A DNA stretch of 64,000 bases, taken from assembly GCA_900319105.1 (NCBI GenBank), contig ONND01000004.1:121456-185455 (forward strand). Reading direction: 5' to 3'. The translations under genes were made by a program, and so were the position numbers. The notes beneath the pieces were generated by a model. It was not told the origin of the DNA, did not search any database, and saw nothing but the letters and a program-made list of their open reading frames with translations. Shown piece after piece: positions 27,123-35,880 of the stretch. The first letter of the stretch is position 1, and each line of letters opens with the position of its first letter. The DNA comes from an uncultured Bacteroidales bacterium. Its GTDB lineage: Bacteria > Bacteroidota > Bacteroidia > Bacteroidales > Paludibacteraceae.

Positions 27123-28835
27123 TCACTTACATCCCTTGAACGCGTTCTTGCCGACCGTCACCTCGGGCGCGAAGAGCGGTGTGCGGAGGTATTTGCAGTC
27201 GGTGAAAGCGTCCGCTCCGATCGTACGCAGGCTGTCGTTCCATTGTACCTCGCGCAGGCTCCGGCAGTTGAAGAACGCACCATCGCCGATCGCTTTGAGA
27301 GAAGCGTTAAGTTGGACTTTCTGCAGGTTGATACACTGCGCGAAAGTGCTGCGCTCGACGGTCTGCAGGGCTGGTGGCAGACTGACTTCCTCTAACATCT
27401 TACATTCCATGAACGCCCCTTCTTCGATGAGCTGAATATGATCGACGAGGGCGATGCCGCGCAGCTGCTGGCAGTTACGGAAAGCGCGTACGCCGATGCG
27501 GAACGTGGATAACGGGATATTGATCTTCTCCAGCGCTAGACATCCGTCGAGCGCTTCGTCGCCGATGGCATACAAGCCGTCCGGCAGATCCAGACGGTAC
27601 AGACGTGTGCAACCCTGGAAAGCCTGTTTTGGCAGCGAGTTGATACCGGCGGGGATCACCACCTTACGCAGTACCGCGCAGCCGGCAAAAGCTTGTTCGC
27701 CCAGGAAAGTGAGGGTAGGCGGCAAGGTGATCTCTTCGAGGTTCGCGCAGCCGGCAAAGACCCCGGCATCGAGACGCTTGAGATGCGCCGGCAAGGTAAT
27801 ATGCTTGATCGCGCGGCAGAGGAAGAACGTCGCCGGTTCCAGCACCTCGATTTGGTCGCTCAGGACCTGCTCGCGGAGGTTCACGCAGCCATAGAAAACA
27901 CCCGCGCCGAGAGCCTTCAGGTCTTTCGGCAGCGTAGCCGTCTTGAGACTACCGCAGTTATAGAACGCAAAATTGCCGACCGTACGTACCGTAGCCGGAA
28001 TGATCACTTCCATCAGGTTCTCGCATCCATAGAAAGCCGCGGTAGGAATAGCCGTAACGGTCTCGGGGATCGTGACCGAACGCAGGCTCTTACGGCCCGC
28101 GAAAGCCCGCTCTGCGATAAGACGGATAGGAATCTTGTTCTTGAAGATATACTTGGCAGGCAGGTCATTGTTCGTCGCGATGACACAATCGTCGATGATG
28201 AGCGCACCTTTCTTCCATTTCTTCTCGTTCTGGTAGATGCCGCACCCGAGGAACGCGTCTTCGCCGATCGAAGTGACGGTAGCCGGGATGACCACTTTCT
28301 GCAGGTTCTTGCAATCGCGGAAAGTCTCATGGTCGATGCGGGTGATGCACGCCGGCAGCTCGACGCGCTGGATCGTCTTATTGCCCTGAAAAGCCCCTGC
28401 GGCAATGAGCCTTGTTCCCTCCGGCACGACGTACCGCGGCTTGATGGTCTTGTCCGTAGCGATGAGGATGGAGTCGATCCATAGACATCCATCCGCCCAA
28501 TTGGCTTTGTTGAGCATAATACCGGTGCCGTCAAAAGCCGAACGATAGACGCGCTCGATCGTCTTGGGCAGCACGATAGCCGTGAGGTTCTTACATCCCT
28601 TGAACGCTTTGTCGCCGATAGCCGTTACGGTGTAGGTGTTCTGCCCCGCGACGATCGTCTCGGGGATGAGCAGTTCGCCGGTGGCTTTGGGGTTAGACGT
28701 TACTTCCGCCGTCAGATGGATGGCGTCGATCGAATAGAAGACATCCTGGTACTGAGCATCTTCGGCTTTACCGGATAACACGGCGACCATCAATAGAATA
28801 CACAACGTCGCCCGTTTGGATAAATAGTTGACCAT
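27123..28835 (-). CDS. BspA-type leucine-rich repeat secreted protein
   Basis: A 570-residue protein with signal peptide MVNYLSKRATLCILLMVAVL, then about eighteen LRR_5 (BspA/TpLRR) repeats of ~23 residues with the pattern I...AF.GC..L..I.LP.....I. The N-terminal part resembles other BspA proteins. Such proteins are surface or secreted and can bind matrix proteins or glycans; no ligand can be inferred. There is no clear C-terminal sorting domain. The start at 28835 lies 68 bases inside the end of the PL9-like gene in another frame; a later ATG (28787) would cut away the charged part of the signal peptide. It is the last gene of a long minus-strand run. Confidence 0.9.
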   Translation of the reverse strand: MVNYLSKRATLCILLMVAVLSGKAEDAQYQDVFYSIDAIHLTAEVTSNPKATGELLIPETIVAGQNTYTVTAIGDKAFKGCKNLTAIVLPKTIERVYRSAFDGTGIMLNKANWADGCLWIDSILIATDKTIKPRYVVPEGTRLIAAGAFQGNKTIQRVELPACITRIDHETFRDCKNLQKVVIPATVTSIGEDAFLGCGIYQNEKKWKKGALIIDDCVIATNNDLPAKYIFKNKIPIRLIAERAFAGRKSLRSVTIPETVTAIPTAAFYGCENLMEVIIPATVRTVGNFAFYNCGSLKTATLPKDLKALGAGVFYGCVNLREQVLSDQIEVLEPATFFLCRAIKHITLPAHLKRLDAGVFAGCANLEEITLPPTLTFLGEQAFAGCAVLRKVVIPAGINSLPKQAFQGCTRLYRLDLPDGLYAIGDEALDGCLALEKINIPLSTFRIGVRAFRNCQQLRGIALVDHIQLIEEGAFMECKMLEEVSLPPALQTVERSTFAQCINLQKVQLNASLKAIGDGAFFNCRSLREVQWNDSLRTIGADAFTDCKYLRTPLFAPEVTVGKNAFKGCK

Positions 28836-30912
28836 TATATAAGAATTTACGATTTGACGATGAATAATGGGGATTGGTTTCGATGCCCTGCGGGTGCTTA
28901 TTAGTGATACCTAATAGGAGGCAGATAGCATTCTCGATGAGTTTCTTGCCTTCCGCAGTCAGGTTCGCGGTAGAGTATTCGCTGACGCCGATCATAATCA
29001 GCCGCTGAGGCAGGATCGTTCCGTTGCAGTTCGTGCCGGCGGGAAAGTCCGCGACGGTGGTGTAGCCGGATTGCGAAAGAGGCGCACCGAGAACGGCAAA
29101 ACCGTCGGTATTATTCCACACCGAGATAGCCGTTACGGCGTTGGTGTTGCAGGCGGAGAAGAGCGGCAAGATGCCGTCCGTTATGGTCAGTCCGCTGAAG
29201 AGAGCGTGCTCCGGATTGCTAACGCTGATCCCGAGGTCCTGGGTGTTTGCTGCAGTGCCCCAGTCCCATACGCCGGACTTGAGCAGAAACGGCTTGAGCA
29301 GCACCATCGGTTTGTCGTAGCCCTTGAGGACACGAAAACCTGCAGCGCCACTGTTGGGCTTGGAACCTAATACGATCACTTCGTAGGTACTGTAATCGAC
29401 TTCGGCGTTGGTGGCGTCGGTCTCTACTACCCACAGGCTATCGTTCTGCCGCAGGTAATGGAGCAAGGCTTTGTCTTCCGCTGCACCCGGCAGGGTAACA
29501 AAAGCAATGGCATGCGTGCCTTCGGGCTGCACCTCGGGAATGGTGTCGTCGGGGGTCGGTTCATGGCGCTCGCCCGGAGCCTCGAAGCAGCCTAAGTCCG
29601 GCGCTGCTCCGTTATAACCGAGGTTCACGTCAATACCGCCATCGATGAGGGCGGATTGGGCGGCCGGACGCAGCAGTGGCGTTTCGCTAAGCGAACCGTC
29701 CGACCGGCGGTATATAAGCACCTGTGTGGTATCCAGCGACTGAAAATCCGAGGCAGAGCAAACAAAACTGCTATTCCATGTATTATGATCGTTAGCGGCA
29801 TTATTCTGCGATTTGGGCTGGTCGGCATTCTTGCCGCCGAGACTCACGTTGTTTTGCATATAATTGGTGCCATAAGCGGTGGTGAAACCGAAATTGTAGC
29901 CGTTGGCATAGGCGGTGTTGTTATAGACCCACATGGTGCCGCCGTTGTTGTTCTGGTCAAAGCCGCGCTCTCTATTAGCGACCGCGAGGCTATGGTGAAT
30001 AAGGATCTTATGGTTCGTATATTGCCCTCCCATCTTGAATCCGTTACCGTTTCCCTGACATGGGAATTGAGCAAGGGTAATGGTGATAGTATTGCCGTAG
30101 CGGTCGGTCATCTGAGTGCCCACCTTGGAGTCAAACCAAGCCTTGTCCACACCTGTAGCACGCGGGTTCCGGGACATGTCGTAATAAGCAGGCCCGTTCG
30201 CATAGCAGACGCAGTTCTCGATAACCGTATTGGAGGTGCTCACGCGCTGGAAGAAATCCCATCCGTCGTCGGAGTTATTCCATGCGCGGCAACCGATGTA
30301 GTGGTTTCCTGCGCCGGAGAACTGCTTGTCCGCGAAACCATCTGCATTGCCTCCGAAATTAGCGGTACTGCCACTCATCGTCTCGTAGTCGAAATTATCA
30401 TGGCTGTCCACATTGAGGATCGTGTTATTGCCTCCGTTCTTCATCTGGCATCCTGTGTCCGCAGAACCGTATATATCGAGGTTCTCGAAGAGGTTGTAAC
30501 TGCCTTCGTTATAGAGGTTGTTCTTCCCGGAATAGCGGAGAGTCAGGTTCTTGACATGCAGGTACATACACGAGTTCTTGATCTGGAGTCCACGGGTGCC
30601 GTACGGCGTGGATCGGAAATCCAGTACTGCCGCATACGTGCCGCCTCGTGTGATCCCTTCGTAGCCGGAGATGACGATACGTTTCGAAGCCGAACCCATC
30701 AGGTTCTGTACCGGCGTGTTGGGCAAGTCGTACTGGCCGCTGAACAGGTACAAGGTGTCGCCCGGGGCACTGAGTTTGCCCAGACCCGCCTTGAACGAAC
30801 ACGGATCGTCAAACGAACCCTCTCCGGTTCCTTCCGGCGAGGCATAGTAAGTAGTAGCAAAAGCTCCAAGACATAAGGCGCTTAGCACCAAGATGGATAG
30901 AATTTTTTTCAT
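28768..30912 (-). CDS. Secreted PL9-like pectate lyase with C-terminal ThuA-like domain
   Basis: A 714-residue protein with signal peptide MKKILSILVLSALCLGAFA. A right-handed beta-helix (about 20-440) carries the PL9 features YYASPEGTGEGSFDDPCSF at the start, NADGFADKQFSGAGNHYIGC and RAWNNSDDGWDFF. PL9 enzymes cleave polygalacturonate or related uronans by beta-elimination using Ca2+ and a Lys base. After a short proline-rich linker, residues ~465-670 resemble a flavodoxin/ThuA-like domain (HAIAFVTLPGAAEDK ... AICLLLGI). The last ~25 residues (NGQLFIQTGDVVYSIDGRRV) look like a short type IX sorting tail. Its ATG overlaps the stop of the glycosyltransferase (ATGA), so it is translated from the glycan operon. 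The PL9 assignment is by motif; substrate unknown. Confidence 0.85.
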   Translation of the reverse strand: MKKILSILVLSALCLGAFATTYYASPEGTGEGSFDDPCSFKAGLGKLSAPGDTLYLFSGQYDLPNTPVQNLMGSASKRIVISGYEGITRGGTYAAVLDFRSTPYGTRGLQIKNSCMYLHVKNLTLRYSGKNNLYNEGSYNLFENLDIYGSADTGCQMKNGGNNTILNVDSHDNFDYETMSGSTANFGGNADGFADKQFSGAGNHYIGCRAWNNSDDGWDFFQRVSTSNTVIENCVCYANGPAYYDMSRNPRATGVDKAWFDSKVGTQMTDRYGNTITITLAQFPCQGNGNGFKMGGQYTNHKILIHHSLAVANRERGFDQNNNGGTMWVYNNTAYANGYNFGFTTAYGTNYMQNNVSLGGKNADQPKSQNNAANDHNTWNSSFVCSASDFQSLDTTQVLIYRRSDGSLSETPLLRPAAQSALIDGGIDVNLGYNGAAPDLGCFEAPGERHEPTPDDTIPEVQPEGTHAIAFVTLPGAAEDKALLHYLRQNDSLWVVETDATNAEVDYSTYEVIVLGSKPNSGAAGFRVLKGYDKPMVLLKPFLLKSGVWDWGTAANTQDLGISVSNPEHALFSGLTITDGILPLFSACNTNAVTAISVWNNTDGFAVLGAPLSQSGYTTVADFPAGTNCNGTILPQRLIMIGVSEYSTANLTAEGKKLIENAICLLLGITNKHPQGIETNPHYSSSNRKFLYNGQLFIQTGDVVYSIDGRRVIR

Positions 30913-31640
30913 GACCGTATAAAATAAGATGATAGACGTATAATGGTGTACCAGATAATACTTTTCCCCCGCAGTGAGGCTCCGTGCGCTTTGTTGCGCA
31001 GGGCCTGCAAAACGCGCTTGCGTGCCTCGTGGTGCGGACGCGAAGTGGTGCTTTTGGGGTTCAAGGTGTATAGATATCCGGTATAATCAATGATGCGGCA
31101 GTGCGCGCCGCTCAGCCATAAGTCCGCCGAGAAAAGGACGTCTTCGTAGATGTACCCTTCGGCGAAAGACAAGTGCCCGATAGCCGCACGGCGATAGAGA
31201 CGCATACACGGCGAGGTGAACTGGTAAGGATGCGAAGGTATCTTTTGATTGATGATTGCTGATTGCTGATTGCTGACCTCTGACATCTGACATCTCTTAT
31301 ACCCGCTCTGGACGTAGTCCACGCCGTCGATAGCCGCTAAATGCCGTTCACACCAGTCGGGTTCCAAGGCATCGTCTGCGTCCACGAAAGCGATATACTC
31401 GCCTTTCGCGTGTTTCAGTCCGTTGTTCCGTGCAGCGGACTGCCCTGCATGGGGTTGCGAATAGATTTCGATACGTGCATCCTGCGCAGCGTACGATCGG
31501 GCGATGGCCAGGCTCTCGTCCGTACTGCCGTCGTTCACCAGAATGAGTTGCAGATCCTTCTCCGTCTGTCGGATAAGGCTCTCGATGCACGCCTTCAAAT
31601 ACTCCTCGGCGTTATATATGGGAACAATAATACTGATCAT
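30909..31640 (-). CDS. Family 2 glycosyltransferase
   Basis: 243 residues from the ATG at 31640 (MISIIVPIYNAEEYLKACIE). The frame is open further upstream, but that part lies inside the GT4 gene and is not family-like. GT2 motifs: LVNDGSTDES (nucleotide binding), AARNNGLKHAKGEYIAFVDADD with the DxD metal site, and EDVLFSADLW with the likely base. A tandem array (31245-31296) inserts QMSEVSNQQSAIINQKIPS between strands of the acceptor half. The product adds a sugar to a lipid-linked or surface glycan in the cytoplasm. It overlaps both neighbours by four bases (ATGA). Confidence 0.92.
   Translation of the reverse strand: MISIIVPIYNAEEYLKACIESLIRQTEKDLQLILVNDGSTDESLAIARSYAAQDARIEIYSQPHAGQSAARNNGLKHAKGEYIAFVDADDALEPDWCERHLAAIDGVDYVQSGYKRCQMSEVSNQQSAIINQKIPSHPYQFTSPCMRLYRRAAIGHLSFAEGYIYEDVLFSADLWLSGAHCRIIDYTGYLYTLNPKSTTSRPHHEARKRVLQALRNKAHGASLRGKSIIWYTIIRLSSYFIRS
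31245..31296. repeat. gattgctgattgctga tandem array in frame
   Basis: Words gattgat, gattgct, gattgct, gattgct, then ctgacctctgacatctgaca. This is an 8-7 base periodic tract inside the GT2 gene, read as MSEVSNQQSAIINQK. Confidence 0.8.
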
Positions 31641-32845
31641 AAGCCGCGTAAGAGTTGTTCTATTTGTGCGCTTTGTGCCGCGCGGGAGAAACGATCTTTG
31701 TGGGCCACTTTCCGGCGGGTGAACCCGTTCTGCTGCCATTCGCAATACTGCTCTGCGATAAAACGCTTCACGCTTTCTACGTCCGAACCGGCGAGTCCGG
31801 CTTGGGTCTCTTCGATCACTTGCGCCAGACATTCTTTGTCGCTCTGCACGCAGAGGACGGGCTTCTCGACACCTAACGCTTCGTAGAACTTCGTTCCCAT
31901 GATTCCATGCGCCCCTTCCGGCGTGCTTTGGCAGGTCAGTACCAACAGAACAGAAGAGCGATGCAGCAAAGGTAATAATTCGTTTTTGGGGATGTACCCG
32001 TGGATCTCGCAATACGCCCCCAAGCCGTATTCCGCCGCTAAGCGGCGAAGCGGTTCGATAGAGTTCTGATCAACGTGGAAGAGCAGGTGTAGATCCTTTT
32101 GCATGCCCGGTATGTCGCGCAACAGCTCTTGTAACGCCCCGAAGAGCAAACGCGGGTCACGGAAAAAGAGGTTGTATATCTTGCCGGCATAGGAGATCAA
32201 GAATGTATCCGTGGGAACATCCTTCGGATAGAACTCCTGTTCGTCAAACCCATTATAAATAAGGTGCGTGCGGGAGTTATAGCGGCTCAGCAGTTGTTGG
32301 TGCCAAGGCGAAATGGTGATCACCTCGTTGGCGGCGGCAAGCACCCGGTTGCGTTTGCGTATGTTCCAAGCCGTGAAGAGGTGATGCAGGCCCTTGGTCA
32401 CGCGGGACGAGGCTACCGAATAGGTGTTATAGGAGATATTCCCCCATTGTTCCGCTACGTCGCGGATGTCGATGATATAGGGCTTATGGTATTTCTTCGC
32501 CAGACGGTAAGTCGTTTGTAGCGGGAAATAGTAGCAAGTGCTGCAGAAGATCGCGTCGAATGTCGATACCTCCGCTTGCGCCTCGATGAACGCTTCGAAC
32601 TGCCGTTCGCGTGCGTCGAAGAGTTTGTCCATCCAGTACCGGCAGGTCTTGTTGCCCGATTGGTAATAGGCCGTCTGGTACCATTTGCCGAACGGCATAG
32701 AGAAAGGTGCTACTCCTTGTTCGCGGTCGCTGAACACGACACATTCAATCCCGCTGTCGCTCAGATGGCGGCAGAGACTAACGATACGCGGCGCAAAAGC
32801 AGGAGGCGCGATACTATCGGTCAATATAAGAATGCGTCGGGGCAT
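31637..32845 (-). CDS. Family 4-like glycosyltransferase
   Basis: A 402-residue GT-B fold enzyme. The N-domain begins RILILTDSIAPPAFAPRIV, a typical GT4 start with a glycine-poor loop. The middle has YIIDIRDVAEQWGN and the linker LIYNGFDEQEFYP. The C-domain has YIPKNELLPLLHRSSVLLVL and GIMGTKFYEALGVEKPVLCV, where the donor-binding Glu would be. It probably adds a sugar to a surface polysaccharide or O-antigen unit. It lies between a deacetylase-like protein (4-base gap) and GT2 (4-base overlap). Confidence 0.9.
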   Translation of the reverse strand: MPRRILILTDSIAPPAFAPRIVSLCRHLSDSGIECVVFSDREQGVAPFSMPFGKWYQTAYYQSGNKTCRYWMDKLFDARERQFEAFIEAQAEVSTFDAIFCSTCYYFPLQTTYRLAKKYHKPYIIDIRDVAEQWGNISYNTYSVASSRVTKGLHHLFTAWNIRKRNRVLAAANEVITISPWHQQLLSRYNSRTHLIYNGFDEQEFYPKDVPTDTFLISYAGKIYNLFFRDPRLLFGALQELLRDIPGMQKDLHLLFHVDQNSIEPLRRLAAEYGLGAYCEIHGYIPKNELLPLLHRSSVLLVLTCQSTPEGAHGIMGTKFYEALGVEKPVLCVQSDKECLAQVIEETQAGLAGSDVESVKRFIAEQYCEWQQNGFTRRKVAHKDRFSRAAQSAQIEQLLRGL

Positions 32846-32849
32846 AGGA

Positions 32850-33995
32850 TTATGCGATCAGGGACAGCACTTTGGGGTATAACGAGCGGTGGTACGTATC
32901 GTCGGTGAAGATCGAGTTATGCCATAGGAGGCAGAGGTCGCCGTGATGGAGACGTACCTTGTCTATCAGCCGCTCGCAAAGGAAATAGGCCTCGTCTTCG
33001 CTCAGGTTCATGTAGTTCGCCTGGCTGAGCGTGTTGTCCATGATCATCAGCGGATGGAGCGTGAGCGGGGTGAGCTTCATTGTTTTCGGGTTTATCCATC
33101 TCACCGCACGGGATGTCTGGAGACGGAAACCAGCCTGGTCCGCAAAACCCATCGTGAAATCATCCGTATAGCCGGCGTCGGCCAACTGCTGCATCCGGTC
33201 GATGTCGCATCTCAGGTAGTGCGCACGGAACATCCGGCTGTATTCGATCGTCGGTATGTCTCCATAATAACTCCCGTGAACGCCTATGTACGCGTTGTTA
33301 TGGCGGAGCATATGCTTGAGCCTTTTGTAGTCGCGTCCCCATAAGTGGTACTGCGGGTAGTCGTAACCTTTGCCCTGGGTCCGCTTGACGAAATAGATCG
33401 TCTCTGCGTCAGCTATTTTCTTATCCTGCTCTAAGATCCAAGGGAAGGTATAGATGGGGTCTTTGTGGATGTTCTGTAGTGAAGCGAAGACCTGTTTTCC
33501 TTCGCCGCGGAATATTCCTCCTAACGCTCCGCGCAGATGGCGATAGCGAGTGATGGCGTCGATGTCGTGGGTGAGGTAAATATGTCCGAAGCCGGGCTCG
33601 GGTAGGGGCAGGTCGAGTTGCTTGAGTACCAGACGGGCGTACTCGTCCAGCCGCGGGATCTGCAGACGACTCTTATAGGAGAGGGCCGAGAAACGCGCGG
33701 CAAAACGTCCGTGCTCGTCCCGTTTGGGGTTGATGAGCTCTTCCGCGCGCGATGTAAAGAAGAACGTGCTATACACGATGTCCGTACGGATGATGGCTTT
33801 GCCCTTCGCCGGCTGTTCCACCACCGGTTTCTTTAACTCCGGAAGTACTAACTCCTTGCCTAAAAGGCCGTTGGGCACGATGATCACATCGTACTTGTCC
33901 AATGCCGTTTCGTCTGCCGTGTACGCTACGCGGGCTGCGGCTTCTTCATCCCCATAGCACAGCCACGAGATGATATAATCAATAATCTCTTTCAT
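32850..33995 (-). CDS. Polysaccharide deacetylase-like protein (DUF7033 N-domain)
   Basis: A 381-residue protein. The first ~120 residues match the small N-terminal domain often preceding Bacteroidales deacetylase-like proteins. The NodB-like fold follows, with HIYLTHDIDAITRYRH (the THDID motif replaces the usual TFDDG metal site), GVHGSYYGDIPTIEYS (histidine motif) and LTLHPLMIMD. Such proteins probably de-N-acetylate sugars of surface glycans, though catalysis is unproven for this branch. It starts the downstream glycan part of the operon and is separated from the ABC-F gene by a gap wholly made of tandem repeat. Confidence 0.85.
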   Translation of the reverse strand: MKEIIDYIISWLCYGDEEAAARVAYTADETALDKYDVIIVPNGLLGKELVLPELKKPVVEQPAKGKAIIRTDIVYSTFFFTSRAEELINPKRDEHGRFAARFSALSYKSRLQIPRLDEYARLVLKQLDLPLPEPGFGHIYLTHDIDAITRYRHLRGALGGIFRGEGKQVFASLQNIHKDPIYTFPWILEQDKKIADAETIYFVKRTQGKGYDYPQYHLWGRDYKRLKHMLRHNNAYIGVHGSYYGDIPTIEYSRMFRAHYLRCDIDRMQQLADAGYTDDFTMGFADQAGFRLQTSRAVRWINPKTMKLTPLTLHPLMIMDNTLSQANYMNLSEDEAYFLCERLIDKVRLHHGDLCLLWHNSIFTDDTYHRSLYPKVLSLIA

Positions 33996-33996
33996 A

Positions 33997-34030
33997 CGTT
34001 CACTCGTTCATTCATTCACTCATTCACTCA
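33997..34030. repeat. tcattcac tandem array, stop to start
   Basis: Words cgttcact, cgttcatt, cattcact, cattcact run from the deacetylase start to the ABC-F stop (34020) and encode the last ABC-F residues. Confidence 0.8.
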
Positions 34031-35840
34031 GGATTTCCCATTCGTACATCTTCTGCTCGATCTTATGTTTGACCGTTTCGTATTTCTGGAAGTTCTCTTG
34101 GGTCTGGTTCTCGGGCAGGGCGAGCATCTGCTCTATCTGTGCCTGCTCCTCTTCGAGAGCTGCGATGGCGGCTTCCACTTCGGCGATCTGTTTCTCCTTC
34201 TTGCGTTTCTCCGCTGCGGCGGCTTTCTGAGCCGCGTAGTCCAAAAGACCGCTTCGCTGTTGGGGCGCTTCGCTGTCAGCCTGCTTTGCTGTCAAACCGT
34301 CCTTCGGAGTGTTAGATTTTTTCTCCAGCTCTTGGAGCGAGTCAATCTTCTTGGCGCGGAGGAAATCGTAGATGCCTCCGAGGTGCTCTTTGACGTGCCC
34401 ACCGCCGAACTCATACACTTTGGAGACCAGCCCGTTGAGGAAGTCTCGGTCGTGGCTGACGCAGATGAGGGTGCCGTTGAAATCCTGCAGGGCGGCTTTG
34501 AGCACATCTTTGGATTGCATATCCAGATGGTTGGTAGGCTCATCGAGAATGAGCAGGTTGCAGGGTTCGAGCAGGAGTCTGATCATCGCGAGACGGCTTC
34601 TTTCGCCTCCGGAGAGCACTTTGACTTTCTTCTCGGACGCTTCTCCGCCGAACATGAACGCGCCGAGGATGTCACGTATCTTGGTACGTATATCTCCTAC
34701 CGCGACGTAGTCGATGGTCTCAAAGACCGTTTTTTCTCCGTCCAGGAGAGCCGCTTGGTTCTGCGCGAAATAGCCGATCTTGACGTTATGGCCTATCTTG
34801 AGGTTTCCGAGATAATCGAGTTGCCCCATGATACACTTGACGAGCGTCGTTTTGCCTTCGCCGTTCTTGCCGACGAACGCCACTTTCTCCCCTCTGCGGA
34901 TGGTAAAGGTCACGTCGTGGAAGACGTTATGTTCGCCAAAATCCTTGCGCAGATCTTCGATGATAAGTGGGAAGTCACCGCTTCTCGGAGCCGGCGGGAA
35001 ACGAAGGTTGAGCCGGCTGGTGTCCTCCAAGTCCACTTCCAGGCGCTCTAGTTTCTCGAGCTGTTTGATGCGGCTCTGGACCTGTACGGCCTTGGTCGCT
35101 TTGTATCGGAAACGCTCGATGAACTCTTCGGTATCAGCGATCATCTTCTGCTGGTTCTGATATGCGCGAACCTGTTGCTCGTGCCGTTCTTTGCGCAGTT
35201 CGACGAACCGGCTGTAGTTGACGTTATAATCGTAGATGCGGCCGAGGGTGATCTCAATCGTGCGGCTGCACACATTATCAATAAACGCGCGGTCGTGGCT
35301 GACCATCAAAACCGCCGAAGGGCTGGTCTTGAGGAACTCTTCGAGCCACTGGATGGACTCGATATCCAGGTGGTTGGTAGGCTCGTCGAGCAAGAGCAGG
35401 TCGGGATGCCGGAGCAGGATCTTCGCCAACTCGATACGCATCCTCCATCCGCCGGAGAACTCGGAGCAGGGTCTGTCGAAATCTTTCCGCTCGAAGCCCA
35501 GACCGATGATCGTGCGGTCCATCTCCGCGATAAAGACCGCTTCGCTAACAGAGTACAGACCGCTCCGCTGACAGAACACAGACATCACTTCCTCTCGGAG
35601 CGTGCGGTCGTCCTGGAAAAGCATCACCTGCGGCAAATAGCCGATGGTCATTTCGGAGTCCTTGGCAATGCGTCCCGACGTAGGCTGATACTCGCCGGCA
35701 ATAAGACGCAGCAAGGTCGTTTTGCCGGCGCCGTTCTTGCCCACGAGCGCAATACGCTCCTTCCGATTGATAAGGAACGTAATGTCGTCCAGCACAGGCC
35801 GGGACGAGAACTCCATACTTACATGATCAATGGTCAGCAT
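34020..35840 (-). CDS. ABC-F family ATPase
   Basis: A 606-residue protein with two ABC domains and no membrane part. Domain 1: Walker A GKNGAGKTT (near 35), signature SGGWRMRIELAK, Walker B LLLLDEPTNHLD. Domain 2: GKNGEGKTT (near 333), signature SGGERSRLAM, LLILDEPTNHLD. The interdomain linker is charged and the C-terminus is a coiled coil (KRKKEKQIAEVEAAIAALEE). ABC-F proteins act on the ribosome E site to relieve stalling, or give antibiotic resistance; the layout here is Uup/YdiF-like. Repeat-derived peptides are present as QRSGLYSVSEA in domain 1 and DSEAPQQRSGLLDYAAQK before the coiled coil. The start directly abuts the stop of the preceding gene. Confidence 0.93.
   Translation of the reverse strand: MLTIDHVSMEFSSRPVLDDITFLINRKERIALVGKNGAGKTTLLRLIAGEYQPTSGRIAKDSEMTIGYLPQVMLFQDDRTLREEVMSVFCQRSGLYSVSEAVFIAEMDRTIIGLGFERKDFDRPCSEFSGGWRMRIELAKILLRHPDLLLLDEPTNHLDIESIQWLEEFLKTSPSAVLMVSHDRAFIDNVCSRTIEITLGRIYDYNVNYSRFVELRKERHEQQVRAYQNQQKMIADTEEFIERFRYKATKAVQVQSRIKQLEKLERLEVDLEDTSRLNLRFPPAPRSGDFPLIIEDLRKDFGEHNVFHDVTFTIRRGEKVAFVGKNGEGKTTLVKCIMGQLDYLGNLKIGHNVKIGYFAQNQAALLDGEKTVFETIDYVAVGDIRTKIRDILGAFMFGGEASEKKVKVLSGGERSRLAMIRLLLEPCNLLILDEPTNHLDMQSKDVLKAALQDFNGTLICVSHDRDFLNGLVSKVYEFGGGHVKEHLGGIYDFLRAKKIDSLQELEKKSNTPKDGLTAKQADSEAPQQRSGLLDYAAQKAAAAEKRKKEKQIAEVEAAIAALEEEQAQIEQMLALPENQTQENFQKYETVKHKIEQKMYEWEILSE
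34246..34293. repeat. 23-25 base unit family, short copies in ABC-F
   Basis: gaccgcttcgctg, ggggcgcttcgctgtcagcc and tgctttgctgtc are shortened units of the family in reverse orientation, read as the linker ahead of the C-terminal coiled coil. Confidence 0.7.
35534..35583. repeat. 23-25 base unit family, two clear units in ABC-F
   Basis: On the minus strand gtctgtgttctgtcagcgga (plus gcg), then gtctgtactctgttagcgaa (plus gcg), then gtc: two 23-base units in tandem, encoding CQRSGLYSVSEAVF. Confidence 0.85.
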
Positions 35841-35880
35841 CTATTCTTTAGCCGTTTGGTCGTTAGCCATTTTTCTATTT
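35841..35880. repeat. tttagccgtttggtcgttagcc array at the gene 3' end
   Basis: Words ttagccg, tttggtcg, ttagcca and tttttc encode the last residues and stop of the WecA-like gene. Confidence 0.65.

Noticed and set aside
29656-30876. Plus-strand open frame of 406 codons opposite the PL9-like gene
   Set aside because: The minus frame encodes a complete signal peptide, beta-helix and tail; the plus peptide is unrecognisable.
31641-32012. N-terminal extension of the GT2 open frame
   Set aside because: The extra 124 codons lie in the GT4 gene in another frame and do not look like any domain; the ATG at 31640 begins a normal GT2 and forms an ATGA overlap.
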